Shown here piece after piece: positions 8,114-17,886 of a stretch of DNA of 64,000 nt (its first letter is position 1; every line of letters begins with the position of its first letter). Origin of the DNA: Rhodobacteraceae bacterium DSL-40 (lineage in GTDB: Bacteria > Pseudomonadota > Alphaproteobacteria > Rhodobacterales > Rhodobacteraceae). The position numbers and the translations under genes are program-made. The stretch spans positions 1 through 64,000 of the forward strand of contig QKPN01000015.1 of NCBI GenBank assembly GCA_003258405.1. Direction: 5' to 3'. The notes beneath the pieces are model-generated. The model searched no databases, was not told the origin of the DNA, and saw only the letters and a program-made list of their open reading frames with translations.

Positions 8114-11100
8114 TCAGAGGATGAAGTGATCGTCCGACAGCGAGGCGTGCCCCGAGACCGAGACCTCGAACTCCGCCCGGCCATCGCCGTCGGTGTCGGC
8201 CTGCAACAGCCCGTTGCGGAGGCGCAGCTCGCCTGCATGGCCCGAGAATCCGTCGCGGCCGATGAAATCGAAGCTCTGATCGCCCCTCTGCGTCACGTCG
8301 GCGTCGATCGCCGAGAGGTTGATCACGTCGCGCGCCTTGTCGAAGCTCTGGATCACGTCACGGTTGCGGCCGACGGCGCTCTCGTTTGCGCTCCGGAAAA
8401 CGAAGGTGTCGGCGCCGGCGCCGCCATCCATCGTGTCCCGCCCGGTACCGCCGTCGAGGATGTCGTTGCCGCCACCCCCTTTCAGCCGGTCGTGGCCGCT
8501 GCCGCCGCGCAGGACGTCCCCGCCGTTCTGGCCCGAGAGAACGTCACTGCCCGCCCCGCCCAGCAGCCGGTTGGCCGCATTGTTGCCGACCAGGGTATTG
8601 TCGCCATCATTGCCGCTGCCGTCGATTGGCCGCTTGCCGGTGAGCACCAGCGCCTCGACATTCTGCGCCAGGGTGTGGTCGACCGAGCTCCGCACCGTGT
8701 CCCGGCCGCCCCTCGCCGTCTCGACCACCCGGTCGCGGGCATTGTCGACATAGAAGAGATCGTTGCCGCTGCCGCCCACCATCTGATCGGCGCCGGGGCC
8801 GCCGTCCAGCCGGTCGCTGCCGGTGCCGCCGTTCAGCGTGTCGTTGCCCACCCCACCTCTCAGTGTGTCGTTGCCACCCTGCCCGAAGATCGCATCCGCA
8901 AGCGCGGTGCCCGTGAGCCGGTCATTGCGGCCCGTGCCATGGATCGTGCTGTCCTGGATGAACGCGGTCGCCGTGGCGCCATCCGTGCCCCTCGCGATCA
9001 GGCTGCCGATCGAGGAGGGCACGATGCGCAGACGGAAGGTCTCGGTGTCCTCGAGCTTGCCGTCCATGTTGATCGCGACCCGGACACTCGTCTCGGTCTG
9101 ACCCGGCTCGAAGACGAGCGCCCCCGATGTCGCCTGGTAGTCCCCGTTGCGCCCGGCCTTCGCCGTGCCGTCGAGCGTCTCGTAGCGGAGCCGGATGCGG
9201 CTGTCGGCCGCCTCGGAGAGGCTCACGTTGAAGACGGCGAAGGTCTGCCCCGAGACATTGCTCTCCTCCACCACCGGCGACGAGATCGCCAGCGCCCGCG
9301 TCGTCCCGAGATTGTCCTTGTCAAAGATCCATCCCGTGGCCGAAAGGCGAGTGCCATCGCCCGCAAGCACCGCGTTCCTGGCATCGAAGACCTCAAGGGT
9401 CATGTACTCGTCGATTTCATCTGTTTCGTAGTCAAAGGTCCGCACGCTGACCGTCCTGGACGTCTCCCCGGGAGCGAAGCTGACCGTGCCGGTGCTCGGA
9501 TAATAGTCGAGAGGATAATCGTCACCTGCGGTGCCATCGACCGTACGGTAAGCCACAGTGACGGTTTCCCTCGAGGCCTTGGACAGCGTGAGGGTGAAGG
9601 GCAGATAGGCATCCCCCTCCTGCGCCTTGGCGCCCTCGAGCGTGATCGTGGGCAAACGCCCGCTGCTGTCATCCTCCAGGATCACCGCCTTGCCGACCGC
9701 GCCCTCGGCGCCGCTGCCGAAACCGCTTCCGGGCGGGTCGAGCGCGAGGAAGAAATCCTCGCTGCCCTCGATCAGACGGTCGCCCTTGACCGCGACGGTC
9801 ACCACCGCCTCGGTCTGTCCGGCGGCAAAGGTCAACGTGCCGGAGGTGGGGACGTAGTCCCTTTTCGCCTGAGCCGAGCCGTCCACCGTCTTGTAGTCGA
9901 AGCTCAGATCCGTCGCGGCGGCTTCCGACAGGCTGATCCGGAATGCCGCGAGCTTCGTGCCCGCATTCCCCTCGACGACCTCGGCATCGGAGACCTGCAG
10001 CGCCCGCGTCGTTCCGACGTAGTCGTCGTCGCGGATCCAGTTGGTCGCGCTCAGTGTGGGCGCTCCGCCGCTCAGGACACCGTTGGTCGGATTGTAGAGA
10101 TCCAGGAAAACGCTCTCATCGGACTCGTTCAGCCGATCATTGTAGGCTCGCACCGCCACCGTCCGGGAGGTCTCGCCCGGAGCGAAGGAAAGCGTGCCGC
10201 TGACCGCATAGTAGTCAGCGCCCTCCAGCGCAGACCCGCTGCGGCTCCTGTAGACGACCGTGACGGTCTCGCGATAGGCTTCCGCGAGCGTGACGGTGTA
10301 GTAGAGGTAATCGCCGTTCTCGTAAGCCGGTGTGCTGTCGATACTGATCGACGGCAGGCGGCCCGGGGCATCGTCGTCGAGGATCGTGGCCTTGCCCACC
10401 GTTCCCGTGCTGCCGGGCGCGACACCTGAGGGTATGTCGAGCACGAGGAAGAAATCCTCGGCCCCCTCATGCTGCCGGTCGCCCAGCACGTTCACCTGCA
10501 CCGCCGCCTCTGTCTGGCCCGCCAGAAACGTCAGGCTGCCCTCTGTCTTCTGGTAGTCCTTGCCCGCCCGCGCGAGCCCGTCCTTCGTGGTGTAGGAAAT
10601 CGTGGTGTCGGACGTGAAGGCTTCCGAGAGGCTCACGGTGAACTCGGCAGTGCGGGTGCCACCGCCCTCCACGACCTGCGCATCGCTGACCGAGATCGCC
10701 CGCGTCGTTCCCGGATTCTCGTCGTCGAGGATCCAGCTGGTCGCGCGCGCCCGCGGCATGTCGCCCGCGAATTTCGCCTCCGTCGGGTTGAAGAGCTCGA
10801 CAACGACCGACTCGTCCGCCTCGCTTTCCCGGTTGTTGTACGCGCGGACGCTGATGAGCTTCGAGGTCTCGCCAGGCGCGAAGATAAGCGTGCCCGAGGT
10901 GTGGTAGTAATCGGGACCGGCCCAAGCCGAACCGGGGAGACTGCGGTAGCCGACAGTAACCGTTTCCGTGTGCGGCTCCGAGAGCGTCACGGTGTAGTTC
11001 AGATAGGTGTTGCTGATCTCGGAGGTATTCTGGCTTTCGATCGAGAGCGTCGGCAAGCCGCTCGCGCTGTCGTCATCGATGATGCGCGCTTCGCCCACCG

Positions 11101-11764
11101 TGCCCGTGGCGCCGCTTCCGACGCCGGAGGGCGGCGTCACGTCGAGAAAGAAGGTCTCGCTCGTCTCGACGGCGCGGTCCCCGAGCACACGCACCGAAAC
11201 CTCCACCTCCGTCTCGCCGGCGGGAAGCCTCACCGTGCCGCTTTTCGCGACGAAATCTTCGCCCGCCGTGGCCGTGCCCGCGACGGTCCGGTAGCTCAGC
11301 GTGACATCGGTGGTATAGGCTTCCGAGACGCCGATGGTGAAAACCGCATCCCGCCCGCCCGAATCGCCCTCGCGGATGAGCGGGTTTCCGACGAACATGG
11401 CCCGCGTCACACCCGCATTGTCGTCGTCGAGGATCCAGCCGGTGGTGCGCAAGGTGGCCATTCCCGCCGGAAGATCGCCATTGGTCGGATCGAAGAGCTC
11501 GAGGACCACCGCCTCGTCGGTCTCCGCCAGCCGGTCGGAATAGCTTCGCACGGAAACCGTCTGGAGTGTCTCGCCGGGATTGAAGGTGATGGTGCCGGAG
11601 CTGCCGTAATAGTCGAATCCCGCCCCCGAGAGCCCGGTGCCCGGCAGCAGCCGATAGCCCACCGTCACCGGCTCGGTCGATTCCGACGACAGCGAGATGG
11701 TGTATTCCAGATAGTCGGAGCTGCCCTCGACCGTCGAGATGCTCGTTACGCTGATGTCCGGCAT
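8114..11764 (-). CDS. Calx-beta/RTX repeat protein, type I secretion substrate
   Basis: A 1216-aa protein with no N-terminal signal peptide. Residues 1 to about 940 hold eight Calx-beta modules of roughly 117 aa in a strict A-B-A-B order: A modules read VTVGYR...YYxxSGT.xFxPGET, B modules read SYxT.DGxAxAG.DY and end GTVGxAxIxDDD. From residue 942 there are RTX nonapeptides (GGNDTLRGG, GNDTLNGG, GADQMVGG, GGNDILDGG), then a serralysin-type M10_C C-terminus (DTFVFRSANES, DVIQSFDKARDVINLS). It should bind Ca2+ and be exported by a type I system; the nearest is at 32-35 kb. Likely a surface adhesin or matrix protein. No catalytic domain is seen. Confidence 0.88.
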   Translation of the reverse strand: MPDISVTSISTVEGSSDYLEYTISLSSESTEPVTVGYRLLPGTGLSGAGFDYYGSSGTITFNPGETLQTVSVRSYSDRLAETDEAVVLELFDPTNGDLPAGMATLRTTGWILDDDNAGVTRAMFVGNPLIREGDSGGRDAVFTIGVSEAYTTDVTLSYRTVAGTATAGEDFVAKSGTVRLPAGETEVEVSVRVLGDRAVETSETFFLDVTPPSGVGSGATGTVGEARIIDDDSASGLPTLSIESQNTSEISNTYLNYTVTLSEPHTETVTVGYRSLPGSAWAGPDYYHTSGTLIFAPGETSKLISVRAYNNRESEADESVVVELFNPTEAKFAGDMPRARATSWILDDENPGTTRAISVSDAQVVEGGGTRTAEFTVSLSEAFTSDTTISYTTKDGLARAGKDYQKTEGSLTFLAGQTEAAVQVNVLGDRQHEGAEDFFLVLDIPSGVAPGSTGTVGKATILDDDAPGRLPSISIDSTPAYENGDYLYYTVTLAEAYRETVTVVYRSRSGSALEGADYYAVSGTLSFAPGETSRTVAVRAYNDRLNESDESVFLDLYNPTNGVLSGGAPTLSATNWIRDDDYVGTTRALQVSDAEVVEGNAGTKLAAFRISLSEAAATDLSFDYKTVDGSAQAKRDYVPTSGTLTFAAGQTEAVVTVAVKGDRLIEGSEDFFLALDPPGSGFGSGAEGAVGKAVILEDDSSGRLPTITLEGAKAQEGDAYLPFTLTLSKASRETVTVAYRTVDGTAGDDYPLDYYPSTGTVSFAPGETSRTVSVRTFDYETDEIDEYMTLEVFDARNAVLAGDGTRLSATGWIFDKDNLGTTRALAISSPVVEESNVSGQTFAVFNVSLSEAADSRIRLRYETLDGTAKAGRNGDYQATSGALVFEPGQTETSVRVAINMDGKLEDTETFRLRIVPSSIGSLIARGTDGATATAFIQDSTIHGTGRNDRLTGTALADAIFGQGGNDTLRGGVGNDTLNGGTGSDRLDGGPGADQMVGGSGNDLFYVDNARDRVVETARGGRDTVRSSVDHTLAQNVEALVLTGKRPIDGSGNDGDNTLVGNNAANRLLGGAGSDVLSGQNGGDVLRGGSGHDRLKGGGGNDILDGGTGRDTMDGGAGADTFVFRSANESAVGRNRDVIQSFDKARDVINLSAIDADVTQRGDQSFDFIGRDGFSGHAGELRLRNGLLQADTDGDGRAEFEVSVSGHASLSDDHFIL

Positions 11765-12067
11765 GTTTCTTCCCCCGTTGTCCGCCGCCGCCCGCCCGCG
11801 GCGGAGACGTGAGTGGCCCTTTCAAGCAACGGAGAGGCCGGGAACGGACTGAGCTTACGAGGCGCAACCCCGGCCTCGTCGAGGCCGCCAAGGGAAAACA
11901 GAACATGAAAATCGATGCGGCCGCCTCTTGCAGCGCCAGAATCCGGTCAGGCTCCCCTGATGCTCAAATCACATGAGCGAAATCATGCCGATGACACGCC
12001 ATCGGTCAACCTTTTATTAACTTTTTCGCGAGCGGGCGCCGGCAGCCTCCCCGGCGCGCCCCCAAGC
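11765..12067. other. Intergenic region upstream of the Calx-beta/RTX gene
   Basis: About 300 bp between the start of the RTX gene and the stop of lrgB, both on the minus strand. It is more AT-rich near 12000-12030. A possible sigma70-type promoter on the minus strand has TTGACC at 12009-12004 and CATGAT about 16 nt downstream. No ORF is convincing. Confidence 0.4.
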
Positions 12068-12793
12068 TCAGAAGAGCAGCGGCAGCACCAGGAAGACGAG
12101 CGCGGTCAGGGCGCCGTTGAGCCCCATGGCGATGCCTGCATAGGTGCCGGCCTCCTCGCTCACCTGAAACGCCCGCGCCGTGCCGATACCATGGCTCGCC
12201 ACCCCGACGGCGAACCCCCGCGCGGCATAGTCGCGGATCCGCATCGCGTTCATGAGCGGCGTCACCACCACCGCGCCGAAGATGCCGGTGAACATCACCA
12301 GCACCGCGGCGAGCGGCGGGATGCCTCCGATCGTGTCGGTCAGCGCCATGGCGATGGGGGCCGTCACCGATTTCGTCGCGAGCGAGGCGAGGATCGGCGC
12401 CGGAGCGCCCAGCGCCCAGGCGACCCCCACCGCCGAGACGATCGCGGTGAGGCAGCCCGCGACGAGGGCGATGCACATCGGCAGCAGGTTGCGCTTCACC
12501 GCCATCCGGTTGCGCCAGAGCGGCACCGCGAGCGAGACGGTGGCGGGGCCGAGCAGGAAATGCACGAACTGCGCCCCTTCGAAATAGGTGCTGTAGGGGG
12601 TGCCGGTGACCAGAAGCACCCCGACCAGCAGCACCACGGCGACGACCACCGCGTTCGCCAGCGGATGCCGCCCGCAACGCGCCGAGAACGCATCGCCGAT
12701 CAGATAGGCGACCAGCGTCGCCGTGAGCCAGAAGAGTGGCGTTTCGGAGAGATAGACCCAGACCCCGGTGATATTGCCCGCCGCCCCGCTCAT
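12068..12793 (-). CDS. lrgB: LrgB/CidB-family membrane protein
   Basis: Integral membrane protein of 241 aa with about seven hydrophobic segments. The LrgB family signature is visible as LATKSVTAPIAMALTDTIGG near residue 140 and GVASHGIGTARAF near residue 200. LrgA/LrgB pairs are holin/antiholin-like modulators of murein hydrolase export; related plant and bacterial proteins transport glycolate or pyruvate. The start overlaps the lrgA stop by 4 nt, so the two are translated together. Confidence 0.88.
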   Translation of the reverse strand: MSGAAGNITGVWVYLSETPLFWLTATLVAYLIGDAFSARCGRHPLANAVVVAVVLLVGVLLVTGTPYSTYFEGAQFVHFLLGPATVSLAVPLWRNRMAVKRNLLPMCIALVAGCLTAIVSAVGVAWALGAPAPILASLATKSVTAPIAMALTDTIGGIPPLAAVLVMFTGIFGAVVVTPLMNAMRIRDYAARGFAVGVASHGIGTARAFQVSEEAGTYAGIAMGLNGALTALVFLVLPLLF

Positions 12794-13146
12794 TGCGCCC
12801 GCCTCCGCTCCTGAAGCCGCGCCACCCCGCGGAAGGTCCAGACCGTCACCGTGAGCGTGACGAGCGTCGAGATCACCACCGCGACGCTGATCGCGAACCA
12901 GTTGGCGGCGATGAGCCCCGCTTGCTGGATCACGCCGACCGAGGCCGGCACGAAGAGAAGCGAGAGATTGCGCAGGATCGTGTCGGTCACCGCATCGAGC
13001 CCCGGCCCGGTGCGGCCGCGCTGAAGCAGGATGATGAAGAGAAACCCCATGCCGAGCACGGGGCCGGGAAAGGTGAGCCCGGTCAGCCGCACGGCCACCT
13101 CGCCGGCCAGCTGGCAGAGAAAGAGGAGGCTGAGCGCCTGAATCAT
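12790..13146 (-). CDS. lrgA: LrgA/CidA-family membrane protein
   Basis: Small membrane protein of 118 aa with four hydrophobic helices and the LrgA-type FPGPVLGMGFLFIIL segment near residue 27. It is the presumed holin-like partner of LrgB. The ATG at 13146 is the first in frame after the non-coding gap that separates it from the sit operon; reading further upstream only adds residues antisense-like in composition. Confidence 0.85.
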   Translation of the reverse strand: MIQALSLLFLCQLAGEVAVRLTGLTFPGPVLGMGFLFIILLQRGRTGPGLDAVTDTILRNLSLLFVPASVGVIQQAGLIAANWFAISVAVVISTLVTLTVTVWTFRGVARLQERRRAQ

Positions 13147-13271
13147 GTCCTGATGAACCTCGTGTGGGAAACCGGCCCCAGAGTGCCCCCGCGCGCGCAG
13201 CGAGGCAATGGGCCGTGGAAGACCCGCGGGATACGCCCGCAGGCCCGCCGGCCGCAAGCCCCTCTCCCGCG

Positions 13272-14108
13272 CTATGCCGCGCCCTGCCCGGCCCTGTGCG
13301 CGAGGTGGAGGCGGCGGAGAAAGGCCAGCACGAAGATCGCCGTCAGGATCAGGATGATCGTCGGCGCCGGCGCGCTCCCGATGAAGAAGCTCGCATAGGT
13401 GCCGCCGAGCATCGCCGCGAGATTGACCGCGACCGCCACGGCAAGCATCCGCCCGAAACTCCGCACCAGCAGGAAGGCGATGGCGCCGGGCGAGATCAGC
13501 AGCCCCACCGCAAGGATCAGCCCCGTGGCCGAGAGTGTCGCGACGATCGTCATCGAAAGCAGCGTCAGCAGCCCGTAGTGAAGCAGCGCCACCGGCAGCC
13601 CCGAGACCCGCGCCTGCGCCGGATCGAAGGCATGGAGCAGCAGATCCTTCCAGCGCAGCACGAGCAGCAGCGAGACCACGAGCGAGATCGCGCCCGCCGT
13701 GCGCAGATCCTCCGGCCCCACGCCAAGCAGGTTTCCGAACAGGATGTGGTCGAGATGCGCGCCGGATTCGATCGAGGTGTAGAGGATGATGCCGATCCCG
13801 AACATGCCGGAGAAGACGACGCCCATCACCGTATCCTGCTTCACCCGGCTGTTGCTCGCGAGAAACCCGGTGAGCAGCGCGCAGATCATGCCGGCGCCGA
13901 ACGCGCCGAGGATGAGCGGCACCCCGGTGATATAGGCCAGCACGATCCCCGGCAGCACCGCATGGCTGATCGCATCGCCCATCAGCGCCCAGCCCTTCAG
14001 CACCAGGAAGCAGGAGAGCAGCGCGGTCGGCACCGCGACGATGGCGCAGATCCAGAAGGCATTCAGCATGAAGGGAAACTGGAAGGGAAGCAGCAGGCCC
14101 TCGCTCAT
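13272..14108 (-). CDS. sitD: Mn/Fe ABC transporter permease (second subunit)
   Basis: ABC-3 family permease of 278 aa with about eight helices. Typical segments are LKGWALMGDAISHAVLPG near residue 38 and the GLILAVGLLISPGAIAFLL region near residue 190. It pairs with the product of the upstream gene in the inner membrane. Its ATG overlaps the sitC stop by 4 nt. Last gene of sitABCD; a 125-bp gap separates it from lrgA. Confidence 0.9.
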   Translation of the reverse strand: MSEGLLLPFQFPFMLNAFWICAIVAVPTALLSCFLVLKGWALMGDAISHAVLPGIVLAYITGVPLILGAFGAGMICALLTGFLASNSRVKQDTVMGVVFSGMFGIGIILYTSIESGAHLDHILFGNLLGVGPEDLRTAGAISLVVSLLLVLRWKDLLLHAFDPAQARVSGLPVALLHYGLLTLLSMTIVATLSATGLILAVGLLISPGAIAFLLVRSFGRMLAVAVAVNLAAMLGGTYASFFIGSAPAPTIILILTAIFVLAFLRRLHLAHRAGQGAA

Positions 14109-15001
14109 GGCGCCGCCTCCTCCGCCCCGGCCGCCGCCGCCGCATCGGCCTCGCGCAGGCCACGCGCGGCCTTGCGGCGCGCGGCGAGAATCCCGTGCTT
14201 CGGGGCGAGGATGAAGGCCGTGAGGAAGATCGCGGTCTGCAGCGTCACGATCACGCCCCCGGTCGCACCGTCGAGAAAATAGCTCGCCCAGGCGCCGAAG
14301 AACCCGGTCAGTGCCCCGATCGCGACCGAAAGTGCGATGAGCCGCGGAAACCGGTCGCAGAGCAGATAGGCGGTCGCCCCCGGCGTCACCACCATGGCGA
14401 TGACGAGAAACGCCCCCACCGTCTGCATCGCCGCCACCACGGAGGCCGAGAGCAGCACGAAGAACACCGCCTTGAGCAGACCCGGGCGCAAGCCGATCGA
14501 ACGGGCATGGGTTTCGTCGAAGAAGGTCACCATCAGGTCCTTCCACTTCGCGAGCAGGATCGCGAGCGAGACGAAACCGATGATCGCGAGCTGTGCCGTA
14601 TCCGCCGGCGTGATCGCGAGGATGTTGCCCATGGTGATGGTCTGGACGCTCACCGACACCGGGTTGATCGAGATGAGGAAGAGCCCGAGGCCGAAGAAGG
14701 CGGTGAAGATGAGGCCGATGATGACATCGACCTTGAGCCCCGAGCGGTCGCTGAGAAAGAGCATCGCCCCCGCGGCCAGGCCGCCCGCGATGAACGCCCC
14801 GAGCGCGAAGGGAAGGCCCAGCATGTAGGCCCCCGCGACGCCCGGCACCACCGAATGCGAGAGCGCATCACCGATGAGCGACCAGCCCTTGAGCATGAGA
14901 TAGGCCGAGAGAAAGGCGCAGACCCCGCCGACCAGCGCCGAGACCCACATGGCATTCGTCATGTAGCCATAGGAGAAGGGCTCGAGGAGATGGGCCATCA
15001 T
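14105..15001 (-). CDS. sitC: Mn/Fe ABC transporter permease (first subunit)
   Basis: ABC-3 family permease of 298 aa, clearly homologous to the following gene: [18 protein letters not shown] near residue 38 and [19 protein letters not shown] near residue 200. It has about eight helices and an Ala-rich C-terminal tail ([14 protein letters not shown]). The start overlaps the sitB stop by 4 nt. Confidence 0.9.
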   Translation of the reverse strand: MMAHLLEPFSYGYMTNAMWVSALVGGVCAFLSAYLMLKGWSLIGDALSHSVVPGVAGAYMLGLPFALGAFIAGGLAAGAMLFLSDRSGLKVDVIIGLIFTAFFGLGLFLISINPVSVSVQTITMGNILAITPADTAQLAIIGFVSLAILLAKWKDLMVTFFDETHARSIGLRPGLLKAVFFVLLSASVVAAMQTVGAFLVIAMVVTPGATAYLLCDRFPRLIALSVAIGALTGFFGAWASYFLDGATGGVIVTLQTAIFLTAFILAPKHGILAARRKAARGLREADAAAAAGAEEAAP

Positions 15002-15930
15002 GGCTTGGCGCGCTCCTGGCGCTGGGTCTCCTCGCCGTATTGCACGAAAGGTCGCTCGTCATCGGTGAGGATGCTGAGCTTGCGCGGGTCGTCGTCGTCG
15101 TGGAGATCGGCGCCCCCGAGCGTCAGGCTGCGCAGCACGCCGCCGAAGGCGCGGGTGAGGTTCGCGGCGGTGAAGGTGGTCTCGGTCGGGCCATAGGCCA
15201 GCACGGTGCCCTTCACCAGCACGGTCCGGTCGCAGAATTCCGGCACCGAGCCGAGGTTGTGGGTCGAGACCAGCATCACCCGCCCCTCGTCGCGCAACGC
15301 GCGCAGAAGCTCGATGATCTGCGCCTCGGTCTTCACATCGACGCCGGTGAACGGCTCGTCGAGCAGGATCACCCGCCCCTCCTGGGCAAGCGCGCGGGCG
15401 AGAAATACCCGCTTGCGCTGCCCGCCCGAGAGCTCGCCGATCTGCCGGCGGCGGAAATCCTGCATGTTGACCCGCTGCAGCGCCGCGTCGACCGCGGCAT
15501 GGTCGGCCGCCCGCGGACGCCGCAGGAAGCCCATGTGGCCGTAGCGGCCCATCATCACCACATCCTCGACCAGCACCGGAAAGGCCCAGTCGACCTCCTC
15601 GGCCTGCGGCACATAGGCGACGAGATTCTCCCGGAGCGCCTGGCGGACCGGGCGGCCGAGCAGCTGGATCTCGCCGCGCGCGGCCGGCACGAACCCCATG
15701 ATGGCCTTGAAGAGCGTCGATTTCCCGGCGCCGTTCACGCCCACCAGCGCCGTGATCGTGCCCTTCGGGATCTCGAAGCTCGCATCCGTCAGCGCGGTAT
15801 GGCCGTTGCGGTAGGTGACGGTCAGGTGCCGGGCGCGGATGCCGCCGCCGGGATCATTGGCGGCTGGCGCGTCCGGACGGGGATCTGTCATGGCGGGCAC
15901 GGGCGGGTTTCCTCTTCGGGCGGGGCTCAC
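14998..15930 (-). CDS. sitB: Mn/Fe ABC transporter ATP-binding protein
   Basis: Nucleotide-binding subunit of 310 aa if begun at GTG 15930, which overlaps the sitA stop by 4 nt; an ATG at 15891 (MTDPRPDAP) is the alternative. Walker A is GVNGAGKST, the signature is LSGGQRKR, Walker B is [12 protein letters not shown], and the H-loop is VSTHN. A ~50-residue acidic C-terminal extension containing DLHDDDD follows the core domain. It energises the SitC/SitD permease pair. Confidence 0.92.
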   Translation of the reverse strand: MSPARRGNPPVPAMTDPRPDAPAANDPGGGIRARHLTVTYRNGHTALTDASFEIPKGTITALVGVNGAGKSTLFKAIMGFVPAARGEIQLLGRPVRQALRENLVAYVPQAEEVDWAFPVLVEDVVMMGRYGHMGFLRRPRAADHAAVDAALQRVNMQDFRRRQIGELSGGQRKRVFLARALAQEGRVILLDEPFTGVDVKTEAQIIELLRALRDEGRVMLVSTHNLGSVPEFCDRTVLVKGTVLAYGPTETTFTAANLTRAFGGVLRSLTLGGADLHDDDDPRKLSILTDDERPFVQYGEETQRQERAKP

Positions 15931-16832
15931 TCCGTTCCGCCGGTCAGGCCGTCGGCGATGGTCTGCGAGGTGACGCGGAGCAGATCGAGATAGGTCGGCA
16001 CCGGGCCGTCGGGGTCCGAGAGGCTGTCGACATAGAGCACGCCGCCGTATGCCGCGCCGGTCTCGCGCGCGACCTGCTGCGCGGGTGCGGTGTTGACCGT
16101 GCTCTCGCAGAAGACCACCGGGATGTCGTTCTCCCGCACCCCGTCGATCACCGCGCGGACCTGCTGCGGCGTTCCGACCTGATCGGCGTTCATCGGCCAG
16201 AGATAGAGCTCGCGCAAGCCGAAATCGCGGGCGAGATAGCTGAAGGCGCCCTCGCAGGTCACCAGCCAGCGCTTTTCCTCCGGCACTTCGGCGATGGCCG
16301 CGCGCATCGGCTCGATGGCCGCGCGCAGCTCCGCCTTGTAGGCCTCGGCATTGGCCGCATAGGTCGCGGCATTCGCCGGATCGTATTCCGAGAAGGCCGC
16401 GGCGATGTTGTCGACATAGACGAGCGCGGTCTCGAGCCCCATCCAGGCATGCGGGTTGGGCTTGCCGGCGTAGGAGCCCTGCGCGATCGGCAGCGGCTCG
16501 ATCCCCTCCGAGAGCGTGACCGAGGGAATGTCGCCGAGATTGACGAGGAACTGCTCGAACCAGAGCTCGAGGTTGAGCCCGTTCCAGAGGATGAGATCGG
16601 CATCCGCCGCCCCCACGATGTCGCGCGGCGTCGGCTCGTAGCCGTGGATTTCCGCGCCCGGCCGGGTGATCGAGACCACGTCGGCGGCGTCCCCCGCCAC
16701 GTTCTGCGCCATGTCGGCCAGCACGGTGAAGGAGGTGACCGCCTTCAGCCGGTCCGCGTCGGCGGAGGCGGCATGGGCGAAAAGCATCGTCAATGTCGTC
16801 GTCGCGAGAAGCCGGACGGGCAGGCGTGTCAT
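15927..16832 (-). CDS. sitA: Mn/Fe-binding periplasmic protein
   Basis: Cluster-9 solute-binding protein of 301 aa with signal peptide [19 protein letters not shown] ending in HAASA. Metal ligands expected of the family are visible: His in [10 protein letters not shown], His in NPHAWMG, Glu in [14 protein letters not shown] and Asp near the C-terminus ([10 protein letters not shown]). The ATG at 16832 is preceded by AAGGAT and starts the signal peptide; an in-frame ATG further up would destroy it. Two Fur/Mur-like palindromes 49-94 bp upstream imply metal repression. Confidence 0.92.
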   Translation of the reverse strand: MTRLPVRLLATTTLTMLFAHAASADADRLKAVTSFTVLADMAQNVAGDAADVVSITRPGAEIHGYEPTPRDIVGAADADLILWNGLNLELWFEQFLVNLGDIPSVTLSEGIEPLPIAQGSYAGKPNPHAWMGLETALVYVDNIAAAFSEYDPANAATYAANAEAYKAELRAAIEPMRAAIAEVPEEKRWLVTCEGAFSYLARDFGLRELYLWPMNADQVGTPQQVRAVIDGVRENDIPVVFCESTVNTAPAQQVARETGAAYGGVLYVDSLSDPDGPVPTYLDLLRVTSQTIADGLTGGTE

Positions 16833-16880
16833 CGGATCATCCTTGTTCCTGACTGGCGTTGTGCCACAAGCCACATCATT

Positions 16881-16897
16881 TTGCGAACGATTCGCAA
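16881..16897. promoter_or_regulatory. Fur/Mur-like operator 1 of the sit operon
   Basis: 17-bp palindrome TTGCGAACGATTCGCAA with 7-bp arms, 49 bp upstream of the sitA ATG. The pattern (TGCGAA-N3-TTCGCA) fits the manganese/iron uptake regulator boxes known in alphaproteobacteria. Confidence 0.75.
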
Positions 16898-16909
16898 TTG
16901 TCAACTGTG

Positions 16910-16926
16910 TTGCGATTCATTCGCAA
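16910..16926. promoter_or_regulatory. Fur/Mur-like operator 2 of the sit operon
   Basis: 17-bp palindrome TTGCGATTCATTCGCAA. Its centre is 29 bp from that of the first box, nearly three helical turns, so two dimers would bind the same face. It lies 73 bp from the divergent prmA start. Confidence 0.75.
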
Positions 16927-16998
16927 CTAACGGGCGGGGAAGCGCCTTGACCCCGGCGCGGTGCGCGCCTAATCGGCGGCAACAAACGGGAGTGTGCC

Positions 16999-17877
16999 TT
17001 GACCCTCTATCACGCCGTCACCGCGGTCACCGGCCGCGCCACCGCAGAGGCGCTGTTCGACGCGCTCGACGAGATGTATCCGGCCCCGAAGGCCTCGGGC
17101 ACCCATGACCGCGACGACGGCAGCGGGATATGGGAGGTGAGCGCCTATTTCGAGGGCGCGCCCGACGAGGCGATGCTCGCCCTCCTCGCCGCCGCCAACG
17201 GCGCCCCCGCCTTCAGCGTCGCGCCGGTCGGCACGAAGGACTGGATGGCCCAGGTCCGCGCCGGGCTCTCCCCGGTGCGCGCCGGCCGCTTCGTCGTCTA
17301 CGGCAGCCATGATCGCGACACGATCCCCTCGAACCTGATCGGGCTCGAGATCGAGGCGGCTCTCGCCTTCGGCACCGGCCATCACGCCACCACCCAGGGC
17401 TGCCTTCTCGCGCTCGACGGGCTGGTGCGGCAGAGGATCGCGCCGCGCCGGATCGCCGATATCGGCGGCGGCACGGGCGTGCTGGCGATGGCGGCGGCGC
17501 GGGTCTTCCCGGCGGCGCGGATCATCGCCTCCGACATCGATGCGCTCGCAACGATAACGGCGACAGCGAATGTGCGGGCAAACGACCTGACCGGGCGGAT
17601 CCGCTGCGTCACGGCGCCGGGCTTCCGGCATCCTGCGCTGCGCGAGAACGCACCCTACGACCTGATTCTCTCGAACATCCTCGCCGGTCCGCTCAAGCGG
17701 CTTGCACCGGACATGCGCTCGCATCTGGCGCCGGGCGGAATTCTGGTCTTGTCGGGGATCTTGACCCGGCAGGCGATCTCGGTCGAGAGGGTCTACCGGG
17801 GCTGGGGTTTCGCGCGGCAGCAGCTCGTGCGCCGCGGCGAATGGTCGGTACTCGTGCTGAGAAAGCCGGCGCGCTGA
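16999..17877 (+). CDS. prmA: Ribosomal protein L11 methyltransferase
   Basis: SAM-dependent methyltransferase of 292 aa predicted to trimethylate ribosomal protein L11. The SAM site is IADIGGGTGVLAMAAA near residue 155, and the catalytic-type motif is LILSNILAGPLK near residue 222. The TRP-like GTGHHATTQGCL stretch precedes it. The start is TTG at 16999, chosen because GGGAG sits 6 nt upstream and no in-frame ATG is near. Divergent from sitA and convergent with the DUF1127 gene. Confidence 0.88.
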   Translation: MTLYHAVTAVTGRATAEALFDALDEMYPAPKASGTHDRDDGSGIWEVSAYFEGAPDEAMLALLAAANGAPAFSVAPVGTKDWMAQVRAGLSPVRAGRFVVYGSHDRDTIPSNLIGLEIEAALAFGTGHHATTQGCLLALDGLVRQRIAPRRIADIGGGTGVLAMAAARVFPAARIIASDIDALATITATANVRANDLTGRIRCVTAPGFRHPALRENAPYDLILSNILAGPLKRLAPDMRSHLAPGGILVLSGILTRQAISVERVYRGWGFARQQLVRRGEWSVLVLRKPAR

Positions 17878-17886
17878 CGCGGCGGC

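Noticed and set aside
6797-10429. A 1210-codon plus-strand open frame
   Set aside because: It runs antisense to the Calx-beta/RTX gene and across the GT39 gene in another frame; the translation is Arg/Pro/Ala-rich with no domain. GC-rich DNA makes long shadow frames.
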